Assembly: GCA_910577235.1 (NCBI GenBank)
Contig: CAJTMX010000024.1
Span: 4,526-68,525, forward strand
From: an uncultured Acetatifactor sp.
Lineage (GTDB): Bacteria > Bacillota > Clostridia > Lachnospirales > Lachnospiraceae
Reading direction: 5' to 3'
Length of the DNA: 64,000 bases
A program made the position numbers and the translations under genes. Shown piece by piece: positions 28,465 through 36,636 of this stretch. The notes beneath the pieces are model-generated. The model saw only the letters and a list, made by a program, of their open reading frames with translations. It ran no database searches and was not told the origin of the DNA. Each line of letters starts with the position of its first letter. The stretch's first letter is position 1.

Positions 28465-29319
28465 ATGAGCAAGATCACTGATTACCGAAAAGCCCGGCGC
28501 TTTTCCAATACTGCCATTTATACCCTGTTGGTTCTGTGGGGACTGATCGTGCTGTTTCCTTTTTACTGGATGGTACTGACCTCAGTGAAGAGCTACGGTT
28601 CCTATAACGCGGAGCAGATACCCTCTTTTTTCACCCTCTCTCCCACCCTGGAGAATTATGTAAACGCTTTTACCGCCGTACCCCTTGGCAAATATCTGCT
28701 GAACACTCTGCTATTTACGCTGGTCACCACCGCAGTCATGCTGGCGGTCATCACTCTGGCCGCTTTCGCCTTTGCCAGGCTGGATTTTAAGGGGAAAAAT
28801 CTGGTATTCACACTGTTCTTATCCCTGATGATGATTCCCAGTGAGCTGGTGATCATCACCAACTTCACCACCATCACCAATCTGGGAATGCGCAATACCT
28901 TTCTGGGATTGATTCTTCCCTCGGTGACTTCGGTATTTTATATCTATCTGCTCAAGGAAAATTTCGCCCAGATTCCCGACGAGCTGTATTACGCGGCCAA
29001 GGTGGACGGCACCTCTGACCTGCGCTATCTGCGCCGGGTCATGATACCCATCTGCCGCCCCACACTGATCACGATCACGATCCTCAAGATCATAGAGTGC
29101 TGGAACTCCTATGTATGGCCCCGTCTGATCACCGATGATCCCGATTATTACCTGGTTTCCAACGGGATTCAGGAGATACGGGAAAATGGCTTTGGCCGTG
29201 AGAACATTCCCGCTATGATGGCCGCCGTGGTAGTGATCTCCGTCCCTCTGATCCTGCTGTTCCTAATCTTCCGCCGCAAAGTCATGGCCGGTGTGGCAAG
29301 GGGCGGCACCAAGGGATAG
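28465..29319 (+). CDS. ABC importer permease, MalG type
   Basis: A 284-residue permease with six membrane segments. The EAA loop is YYAAKVDGTSDLRYLRRVMIP, characteristic of the MalG/UgpE half of the translocator. An AGGAGG site precedes the ATG. It sits between the MalF-type permease and the solute-binding lipoprotein. Confidence 0.88.
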   Translation: MSKITDYRKARRFSNTAIYTLLVLWGLIVLFPFYWMVLTSVKSYGSYNAEQIPSFFTLSPTLENYVNAFTAVPLGKYLLNTLLFTLVTTAVMLAVITLAAFAFARLDFKGKNLVFTLFLSLMMIPSELVIITNFTTITNLGMRNTFLGLILPSVTSVFYIYLLKENFAQIPDELYYAAKVDGTSDLRYLRRVMIPICRPTLITITILKIIECWNSYVWPRLITDDPDYYLVSNGIQEIRENGFGRENIPAMMAAVVVISVPLILLFLIFRRKVMAGVARGGTKG

Positions 29320-29416
29320 ACCCGGGAAACTTCGGGAGAGACCGCAGGCCCGGAGCCGTGCTGTAATCAGACTTTACGGATATTATTTAAACAAGCGATT
29401 CATAGAGAGGATTTAT

Positions 29417-31030
29417 ATGGACAGGAAAGAAAAAGGACAAAAAAAATACAGGCTGCTGCCGCTGCTGGCAGCGCTTATCTTCCTCACCGGCTGTCACGGT
29501 TCCAGGGGGCTGGAGGCCTTTGAGATCCCTGAGAGTTTTGATACTTCTCAGGATTATGAGATCACTTTCTGGGCAAAGAACGATACCAATAAGACCCAGA
29601 CCGATATCTACAAAAAAGCAATCGCGGATTTCCAGGAGCTGTATCCCAACATCACCGTAAATCTGCGGCTGTATACAGACTATAGCAGGATTTACAATGA
29701 CGTGATCACCAATATTTCCACAGGCACCACTCCCAATGTGTGTATCACCTATCCCGATCATATTGCCACTTACCTCACCGGCATAAATATCGTGGTCCCT
29801 CTGGAGGATCTTTTTGCCGACAGCCGCTATGGGTTGGGGGGGAGCGAGCTGCGATATGACGGTCCCACGCAGGAGGAGATCATCCCCCAGTTTCTGTCGG
29901 AATGCGCTTTCAGCGAACACTACTATGCGATCCCTTTTATGCGTTCCACAGAGGCCTGCTATGTAAACAGGACCTATGTGGAGTCGCTGGGCTATACCCT
30001 GCCGGATACCCTGACCTGGGACTTCATCTGGGAGGTATCCGAGGCTGCCAACGCCAAAGATGATGACGGAACCTATCTGGTCAATGGGCAGAAAGTTATG
30101 ATCCCCTTTATCTACAAGTCCACGGACAATATGATGATCCAGATGCTGCGGCAGAAGGGCGCCGGATACTCCACTCCGGAGGGAGATATCCAGATCTTTA
30201 ACGATACCACACGGGAGCTGCTGTATACGGTGGCGAAACATGCGGAGACAGAGGCTTTTTCCACATTCAAGATCTCCAGCTACCCGGCCAACTTTTTAAA
30301 TGCGGGCCAGTGTGTCTTTGCCATCGACTCCACTGCCGGGGCCACTTGGATGGGCACCCACGCCCCTCTGTCGGACATCAGCGAGGAGGCTCTGGTGGAT
30401 TTTGAGACGGCAGTTTATCCCGTCCCTCAGTTTGACACAGACCATCCCCAGATGATCTCCCAGGGACCTTCCGTATGTATCTTTAACAAGCCTGACAATC
30501 AGGAAGTGCTGGCCTCCTGGCTTTTCGCCCAGTATCTGCTTACCAATGAGGTACAGATCGCCTACGCAGAGACAGAAGGATACGTGCCCGTCACCTCCAA
30601 GGCTCAGAACTGTGCCGAGTATCAGGACTACTTAAGCCGCTGCGGTCAGGACAATGCCGCCTATTATGATGTGAAGATCAAGGCCTCCCGGCTGCTGCTG
30701 GAACATGTGGGCGATACTTTTGTGACCCCGGTATTTAACGGTTCCGCCTCCCTGCGGGGCGCCGCGGGGCAGATGATCGAGAACGTAACCAAATCCGTCA
30801 ACCGCGGTGAGACAATTGACGATGCCTACATGGAGAAACTCTATCAGGATGTGTTCAGCCTGTACCGCCTGGACTCCGTGCTGACCTTCGGCGGCCAAAA
30901 GGACCTGGGGCCTCTGCCTTCCACGGCAAAGTTTCTTTTGTCCGGTTTGGCGATCACCTGGGTACTGATTGGTGTATATGTAGCACGGGAAACGCTGAAA
31001 AAGCGTAAAAAAAGGCAGAATCACCATTGA
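29417..31030 (+). CDS. Extracellular solute-binding lipoprotein with C-terminal membrane helix
   Basis: A 537-residue family 1 solute-binding protein. The N-terminus is a lipoprotein signal peptide with lipobox LTGC (Cys near residue 24), followed by ITFWAKNDTNKTQTDIYKKA, typical of sugar-binding proteins. Unusually, the C-terminus adds a hydrophobic helix (LLSGLAITWVLIGVYV) and a basic tail (KKRKKRQ). GAGAGG six bases before ATG 29417 decides the start. As the last subunit of the operon it should deliver the substrate to the permeases. The sugar is unknown and no glycosidase gene is nearby. Confidence 0.85.
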   Translation: MDRKEKGQKKYRLLPLLAALIFLTGCHGSRGLEAFEIPESFDTSQDYEITFWAKNDTNKTQTDIYKKAIADFQELYPNITVNLRLYTDYSRIYNDVITNISTGTTPNVCITYPDHIATYLTGINIVVPLEDLFADSRYGLGGSELRYDGPTQEEIIPQFLSECAFSEHYYAIPFMRSTEACYVNRTYVESLGYTLPDTLTWDFIWEVSEAANAKDDDGTYLVNGQKVMIPFIYKSTDNMMIQMLRQKGAGYSTPEGDIQIFNDTTRELLYTVAKHAETEAFSTFKISSYPANFLNAGQCVFAIDSTAGATWMGTHAPLSDISEEALVDFETAVYPVPQFDTDHPQMISQGPSVCIFNKPDNQEVLASWLFAQYLLTNEVQIAYAETEGYVPVTSKAQNCAEYQDYLSRCGQDNAAYYDVKIKASRLLLEHVGDTFVTPVFNGSASLRGAAGQMIENVTKSVNRGETIDDAYMEKLYQDVFSLYRLDSVLTFGGQKDLGPLPSTAKFLLSGLAITWVLIGVYVARETLKKRKKRQNHH

Positions 31031-31195
31031 TTTATCGACATTTTGCGGTATAATAGCATTGGTTACAATAAACCAACTGTATATCTCCGAAAGTACGCAG
31101 ATCATATCGGGACGCCCGAGCCGCCTGTTTTTGAACGGGATCATGGGTATCGTGTGCTTGCAGGAGACATGCGGAACTCAAATAGGAGGAAGATT

Positions 31196-31912
31196 ATGAA
31201 AAAATGTTTAATTGCAACTCTGGCATTGACTTTGGTGCTGGCCTTGACCGGCTGCGGCAATGGGGGCACGGATGAGAAGTCCGAAGGCGTGATGACCTAT
31301 GCAGAGTACGATGCTGCCGCTCTGGACACCCAGGTGGTGATTGAGGCTTATGTACAGGCCAAGCAGAGCTGGTGGGAGAATCAGGCTACAGTGTATGCCC
31401 AAGACAAGGACGGGGCTTACTACCTGTACAACATGGCCTGCTCCGAGGAAGATTACGCCAAGCTGACCACCGGTACCAAGATCAAAGTAACCGGCTACAA
31501 GGCCGAGTGGTCCGGCGAAGTGGAGATCATCGACGCAACCTTTGAGATCATGGACGGCAACTATGTGGCCTCCGCTACAGATGTGACCTCCCTGCTGGGC
31601 ACGGACGAACTGATCAAGCACCAGAACGAGTTCGTATCCTTCAAGGGCATGACTGTTGAGGATGCCGGCAACGGAACAGCGTTCATGTACAACTGGGACG
31701 GTTCCGGTGAGGAAGGCAGCGATCTGTACTTCAATGTTTCCTTAAACGGCAATACATACACCTTTACTGTAGAGTCCTATCTGTGCGGCGCCGATACGGA
31801 TGTATATAAGGCTGTCAAGGCTCTGGAGATCGGTCAGACCGTAGATATGGAAGGTTTCCTCTACTGGTACAACGGTGTGAATCCTCACATCACTTCCGTA
31901 ACAGTAAAATAA
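31196..31912 (+). CDS. Lipoprotein with OB-fold-like repeats
   Basis: A 238-residue lipoprotein. The signal peptide MKKCLIATLALTLVLALTGC ends at the lipobox Cys. The mature part contains two similar beta-rich segments: VVIEAYVQAKQSWWE...DGAYYLYN...KIKVTGYKAEWSGEVEI and EFVSFKGMTVED...LYFNVSLNGNTYTFTVES...TVDMEGFLYWYNGV. They look like tandem OB-fold domains. AGGAGG lies just upstream of the ATG. It follows the importer genes after 165 bp and could belong to the same transcript. The function is unknown; an accessory surface protein is plausible. Confidence 0.7.
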   Translation: MKKCLIATLALTLVLALTGCGNGGTDEKSEGVMTYAEYDAAALDTQVVIEAYVQAKQSWWENQATVYAQDKDGAYYLYNMACSEEDYAKLTTGTKIKVTGYKAEWSGEVEIIDATFEIMDGNYVASATDVTSLLGTDELIKHQNEFVSFKGMTVEDAGNGTAFMYNWDGSGEEGSDLYFNVSLNGNTYTFTVESYLCGADTDVYKAVKALEIGQTVDMEGFLYWYNGVNPHITSVTVK

Positions 31913-31932
31913 TACCGCAAGGCTATATGCCA

Positions 31933-31968
31933 ATCGGGGTACCGCGTTTCCGCGGTACCCCGATTTTT
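31933..31968 (+). terminator. Strong Rho-independent terminator
   Basis: A perfect 14-bp stem, ATCGGGGTACCGCG (31933-31946) with CGCGGTACCCCGAT (31951-31964), has a TTTC loop and a following T-tract. It ends the importer/lipoprotein transcript, which converges with the chemoreceptor gene. Confidence 0.93.
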
Positions 31969-32032
31969 CACACCATTACTTTTTACACCATCACTTTTTG
32001 TATCATACTTCCTATAACCGTATGAATTGATC

Positions 32033-34012
32033 CTATATCTTGAACTGTCTCATATCCGTCATCAGCTTGCCGGACTGCTTTTCCAGTTCCCCGGCGCTCT
32101 CTGCCGCTTTCTCACTCTGCCGGGCCACCACCTGCGCATGTTCACCCAATTCCGCCGCGGACTCGGAGATATCTCTGGAAATTCGCAGCTGGCTCTCCAT
32201 CAGTTCCGCCATCTGGGATGCCGCTTGATCCACCTGACCTATCAACTCCACCATATGAGCCACAATACCGCCGGTTTCCTCCACCTTGTCGAATACACCG
32301 TCAAAGGTCTGGCTTGTAGACTCGATCATAGCGGCGTTCTCCTTGACTCTGCTCACGCTGGTCTCTGTATGTGCCACCGCTGCGGATACCGCTTGGCTGA
32401 TATCCTGCGTCAGCCTTGAGATATCGTCTGCCGCGGCGTTGCTGTTCGCCGCCAGTTTTCCGATCTGCTCCGCAACCACGGCAAAGCCTTTGCCTGCCTC
32501 TCCGGCTCTGGCCGCCTCTATGGACGCGTTGAGGGCCAACAGATTAGTCTCTTCCGAGATATCCATGATCATCTCCACCATCTCATTGATACGCCCGATG
32601 GTGTCGCGAGTATGCCTTATTTGAGCTGCCAGGGTGGTGATAGTCTGCTCGATCATATCCATCCCCTGCCGAATCTGCTCCATGGCCCGCTGCCCGTTTC
32701 TGGAGACAGCCGCAGCATCCTGCATGATACTGCCCGCATTGGTTCCTTCCCCATGGGTGGTGCGGATATTCTCCGCCAGCAGCTCCATCTGTCGGCTGAA
32801 ACTGTCCACAGTCTCCGAAAGCGTGTCTACCAAACCGTTCATTTCCTCCATGGCTTTCTGCTGGTGTCCCGAGGACTGTGTCAATGTACCGGCCACCACG
32901 CCGTTCTCCTGAGACTGCCGGCTAAGCCACTTTGCCGTATCGGTGATCTCCGCTATTATCCCCCGCATTTTCTTTAAGAACATCTGCATATTGCCACTCA
33001 TCATGGCAATCTCGTCCCTACCCTTTACTTCCAGATTGCGGGTAAAATCTCCTGCCGCCACTTCAGCCAATGTATCCGTCACCAGCTGTACCGGCTTTAC
33101 AATACGGTTCATCATCCGCAGGATCAGAAGCAGCAGCACGGCTGCAGCCACAACGGCAATCACCGCCATATACAGTTCCAGCAGATGCAGGTCCCTGAGC
33201 ACCTCGGACTGGGATATAAATGTTACCAGCCGCCAGTCCGTGCGGGATATGGGGCTGACATAGATCAGATAGCTACCGCTGTCCCCTTTCACGGTTGTTA
33301 TGCCCGTAAATCCCTCGGCCAGCTTACCGCTGATATTTCCATACAGTATATCCAGACCCTGCTGATCCAATCTGGTCTCCATCATGGACTCTTCGGGATG
33401 GGCAATGATCATCTGACTGCCGGTCACCAGAAACGCTCTTCCGCTGTCACGCAGCCGTATCTCCTTCATCATATTCGCCACATAGTCCAAATACACGTCC
33501 ACAGCCATTACCCGGACCGCCTTGTCATAATCCATCCGCACCGAAGCGCTGACGCAGACCCGCCCTGTCTGGGAGTCATAATACGGCTCTCCGAAAGCCA
33601 GCTCTCCGTGTTCACATCCCTCCAGATACCAGTCCCGCTGAGTCAGCACCCAGTCTCCGTCCGGCACCCAGCCTGAGGAGTCCAGATAGGTGCCTCCATC
33701 GTCACCCATATACAGGCCTATCGGATAGGCATCGTTTACATCCAGAGATGTCTTCATGAATTCCAAGATATCCTGGTCATTGTCAAAGGGCCCTTTGTTG
33801 ATGGCATCCTGATACACCTTGAGCTCCGCCATAATGCGCTCCACCCAGCCGTTGATGTCCTCCGCATATACGTTGGAAGCTGCCTCCAGATTGTCCTGTG
33901 CCTGATCAATGATCAAGCTGCGGCTGATCAGAAAAAAGCAGACGATCAGCACCAGGACCACAGGAATGATCACAATGATCAGTTTCGTGCGTATACCCAG
34001 TTTCTTTTTCAT
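32033..34012 (-). CDS. Methyl-accepting chemotaxis protein with dCache sensor
   Basis: A 659-residue chemoreceptor. An N-terminal membrane anchor (KLIIVIIPVVLVLIVCFFLI) is followed by a periplasmic-side dCache-type sensor of about 260 residues (GLYMGDDGGTYLDSSGW, DWYLEG, FLVTGSQMIIAHPEE), a second membrane segment, a HAMP region and the signalling domain. The hairpin tip EETNLLALNASIEAARAGEA and KGFAVVAEQIGKLA is intact. AAGGAG seven bases before ATG 34012 favours it over 34018. It indicates a motile or chemotactic host. The ligand is unknown. Confidence 0.92.
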   Translation of the reverse strand: MKKKLGIRTKLIIVIIPVVLVLIVCFFLISRSLIIDQAQDNLEAASNVYAEDINGWVERIMAELKVYQDAINKGPFDNDQDILEFMKTSLDVNDAYPIGLYMGDDGGTYLDSSGWVPDGDWVLTQRDWYLEGCEHGELAFGEPYYDSQTGRVCVSASVRMDYDKAVRVMAVDVYLDYVANMMKEIRLRDSGRAFLVTGSQMIIAHPEESMMETRLDQQGLDILYGNISGKLAEGFTGITTVKGDSGSYLIYVSPISRTDWRLVTFISQSEVLRDLHLLELYMAVIAVVAAAVLLLLILRMMNRIVKPVQLVTDTLAEVAAGDFTRNLEVKGRDEIAMMSGNMQMFLKKMRGIIAEITDTAKWLSRQSQENGVVAGTLTQSSGHQQKAMEEMNGLVDTLSETVDSFSRQMELLAENIRTTHGEGTNAGSIMQDAAAVSRNGQRAMEQIRQGMDMIEQTITTLAAQIRHTRDTIGRINEMVEMIMDISEETNLLALNASIEAARAGEAGKGFAVVAEQIGKLAANSNAAADDISRLTQDISQAVSAAVAHTETSVSRVKENAAMIESTSQTFDGVFDKVEETGGIVAHMVELIGQVDQAASQMAELMESQLRISRDISESAAELGEHAQVVARQSEKAAESAGELEKQSGKLMTDMRQFKI

Positions 34013-34116
34013 CTCCATACTCCTTTTCCGCTTTGGAGAACTTAACCTGTGTTCTCCATTCTTTTGTCAATGATTAGAGTATAACAACCACTTGAGAAAA
34101 ATGCAAGTCCCGGCGG

Positions 34117-35550
34117 TCAGCGCCGGGAAATATTTCCGGAAAAGTCTCTGCGCCTGGACCGCAGCCACTCCCGAAACTCGGGCAGCGCCCGGGTTCCCTG
34201 CTCCGTCACCGGTTTTATCCATCTGCCGGATGCCGTGTACCTGGTCTCCACCAGCAGCCGTATGATCTCGTCCGTATATACAAAGGCGAACACTCCCAGA
34301 AACGGCAGTTTCAATACCATGCCGGCAATCCATGTGGCGGGCACGCTGATAACGAACAGGCAGCTTACCTCCAGAACCGTGCCAAACACAGCTTCCCCTC
34401 CTGCCCGGTATGACTCGTTCATAATGTAGTTGCAAGTACGGATCGTGCCGAACACCAGATAAATCAGCAGCATATATTTGCCATAGGTCATGGCCATCTC
34501 TCCCAAACCGAAGAGCCCAAAAATCGGCTCGTTAAGCAGTGCCATCACCGCCACCACGGCAAAAGTCACCATAGGACAGAACATAGAAGACTTGCGGCAG
34601 TAATTGTATGCCCTGGGCAAATGTCCTGAACCTACTTCCTTGCCGATGATCACGCTGGCCGCATTGGACAGGCCGCCGAAAAAGGCGTACACAAAGCCCT
34701 CGCAGACACGAAACGCCGCCATAGCCGCAATAGCGGATTCGTCCTGATGCCCAATCACAATATTTATGATCATCTGTCCCACGCCGTAGAGCATCTCATT
34801 GGCCAGGATGGGCAGACACTTTCCCAGATAAGCGCCGAAAAATTCTTTCTGAAAGCCAAACATTTCCCGCAGGCGCAGCCTGATCTCACATTTTGAGACC
34901 AACAGAAGGATCACCAGCAGCAGCAGGTTCACAATCCCCGATGCCAGAGTGCCCACAGCGGCTCCGGCCACTCCCATCTTAGGCGCGCCAAACCGCCCAT
35001 AGATCAATACAAAATTCAGCGCAAAATTTACTGCCAGAGACGCGATCGAGCAAATAAGCGGCGCTTTCACCCGCTCGGTAGCCCGCATGAAAAAGCTGAC
35101 CAGCACGGCAAAGACCTGTAACGGATAGGCAAATCCTACGATACGGATGTAGGGAGCTCCCATGCGTATGATATTCTCCTTATCCGTATAGATTCCCAAC
35201 ATAAACTCCGGGTTTGTGATGGCCGTAATGGCAAACACAGAGCCTACCACAGTCATAAACAGAAAAGTCACGCCAAAAGTCTGGTTGATCCCCCTCTGGT
35301 TTTTCGCCCCCCAGTATTGGGCAAAAAACAGCATAGCTCCCCCTGCGAATCCCCAGTAGCATGAAAAAAACAGGGAACTGATCTGGGAGCAGATCCCCAC
35401 CGCCGCCACAGCCAGCTCTCCCATGCTGCCGATCATTATGGTATCCACCATCCCGGCAGTGGTGGACAGCAGATTTTGCAGCGCTACCGGAAACGCAATG
35501 GTCATCATCAATTTTAGAAAGGATGTCCATGTGATCTTTTCATCCGACAT
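34117..35550 (-). CDS. MATE family efflux transporter
   Basis: A 477-residue membrane protein with about 12 hydrophobic segments. The start (MMTIAFPVALQNLLSTTAG, then VDTIMIGSMGELAVAAVG) is characteristic of MATE transporters, and a related half-repeat occurs in the second half. Proton- or sodium-coupled export of cationic compounds is the family role. GAGG five bases before ATG 35550 supports this start. It is monocistronic and followed by the chemoreceptor gene on the same strand. Confidence 0.9.
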   Translation of the reverse strand: MSDEKITWTSFLKLMMTIAFPVALQNLLSTTAGMVDTIMIGSMGELAVAAVGICSQISSLFFSCYWGFAGGAMLFFAQYWGAKNQRGINQTFGVTFLFMTVVGSVFAITAITNPEFMLGIYTDKENIIRMGAPYIRIVGFAYPLQVFAVLVSFFMRATERVKAPLICSIASLAVNFALNFVLIYGRFGAPKMGVAGAAVGTLASGIVNLLLLVILLLVSKCEIRLRLREMFGFQKEFFGAYLGKCLPILANEMLYGVGQMIINIVIGHQDESAIAAMAAFRVCEGFVYAFFGGLSNAASVIIGKEVGSGHLPRAYNYCRKSSMFCPMVTFAVVAVMALLNEPIFGLFGLGEMAMTYGKYMLLIYLVFGTIRTCNYIMNESYRAGGEAVFGTVLEVSCLFVISVPATWIAGMVLKLPFLGVFAFVYTDEIIRLLVETRYTASGRWIKPVTEQGTRALPEFREWLRSRRRDFSGNISRR

Positions 35551-36004
35551 AATTTCCTCTTTCCCGGCGTTCTGCCGTTTTATACTATACACTCTGTCAT
35601 CTTGATACGCTTTAATACAGTCCGTGGGACACATTTAGCGCTTATATCCTTATCTCGCGCTTGCGCACTCTATCGTCCAGCAGAGCCAATGTGGCGCATT
35701 TACTCATTGTAGCACAGCCCCATTATACTTTTCAATAAATTTGCAAGTTTTTATTTTGTTCCTAACTATTGGTTCCGGAAACAGCAAACATAAATCTTAT
35801 GTAGATATATTAAAGAAGGCAGTTGCATCTATCGGCAACTGCCTTCTTCATTTTGCGGTTTCTCCTCTACATATATTGGCCAAAACGCAGAGTTCTTCCC
35901 AGCTACGGGACGACTAATTCTCTGAAACGCTGGAATACGCTCTAGTGTCATCTCGCAGACCACGGTCCTGTTCCGGCAATATTATATGCTTTTGCATGGA
36001 GCAT
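35551..36004. other. Intergenic region with one hairpin
   Basis: These 454 bases hold no supportable gene. The only structure is the hairpin at 35813-35848. Confidence 0.7.
35813..35848 (-). terminator. Hairpin, probable terminator of the 36418 gene
   Basis: A perfect 14-bp stem, AAGAAGGCAGTTGC (35813-35826) with GCAACTGCCTTCTT (35835-35848), is followed on the minus strand by TTTAATATAT. The T-tract is short, so terminator function is likely rather than certain. Confidence 0.6.
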
Positions 36005-36418
36005 TCAATTCTGATGGCAGCTGCCCCCATTTCCTGCGCAACCGTGCCTGTCCTCGCCGCAGGGATGGCTTTCCCCGTGATGTTCATGATGTGCACAACG
36101 AACATTCTGCTCAAACTTAAGCTTTCCGGTCAAAAGGGCATTCACTGCCTCGTCGGCGTTTCCCGACACACCGCCGTAAAACCGGATTCCCATTTCTGCC
36201 AGCGCAGTCTGGGCCCCGCCGCCGATGCCGCCGCAGATCAGCGTGTCTACCCCCAGGCCGGAGAGCATTCCCGCCAAGGCACCATGCCCACTCCCCTCAG
36301 TGTTTACAATCTGAGACTCTGCCACTTTTCCGTCCCTGACCTTATAAACCTTAAACTGCTGTGTATGTCCAAAGTGCTGGAATACATTTCCGTTTTCATA
36401 TGTGACGGCAATCTTCAT
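36005..36418 (-). CDS. NifX/NifB-type iron-molybdenum cofactor domain protein with metal-binding tail
   Basis: A 137-residue protein. Residues 1-105 form the dinitrogenase iron-molybdenum cofactor biosynthesis domain (MKIAVTYENGNVFQHFGHTQ, then TLICGGIGGGAQTALAEMGI). The C-terminus is rich in His and Cys (CAHHEHHGESHPCGEDRHGC) and probably binds a metal. Such stand-alone proteins occur in many anaerobes without nitrogenase, perhaps as iron-sulfur or metal carriers. GGGAG eight bases before ATG 36418 sets the start. No nitrogenase genes are nearby. Confidence 0.83.
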   Translation of the reverse strand: MKIAVTYENGNVFQHFGHTQQFKVYKVRDGKVAESQIVNTEGSGHGALAGMLSGLGVDTLICGGIGGGAQTALAEMGIRFYGGVSGNADEAVNALLTGKLKFEQNVRCAHHEHHGESHPCGEDRHGCAGNGGSCHQN

Positions 36419-36567
36419 AATATCTTCTCCCTTCTGAATATAAATCATAGTTAGGTAATTGCGAAATCCCTTTTTCCCGTCCCCAATCCAGAGCAGCCCG
36501 CACAGTATGATGAAGAAACCCAAAAGCTATTTGGGCGCACCTGATGTCATAGCCTTTAACACAATGC

Positions 36568-36620
36568 AAAAAATTGCCGCCTGGCAGACAAACTGTTCCG
36601 TCCGTCCGCCCCAGCGGCAG
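36568..36620 (-). terminator. Rho-independent terminator
   Basis: On the minus strand an extended interrupted stem (TGCCGC-TGG-GGCGGAC pairing with GTCTGCC-A-GGCGGCA) is followed by ATTTTTTG. It ends the large surface-protein gene, whose stop is at 36637. Confidence 0.8.
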
Positions 36621-36636
36621 TTTCAAATACTAATAA

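Noticed and set aside
36396..36626. Minus-strand 76-codon frame upstream of the NifX-type gene
   Set aside because: It starts inside the terminator of the surface-protein gene and overlaps the NifX-type gene in another frame; no family resemblance.
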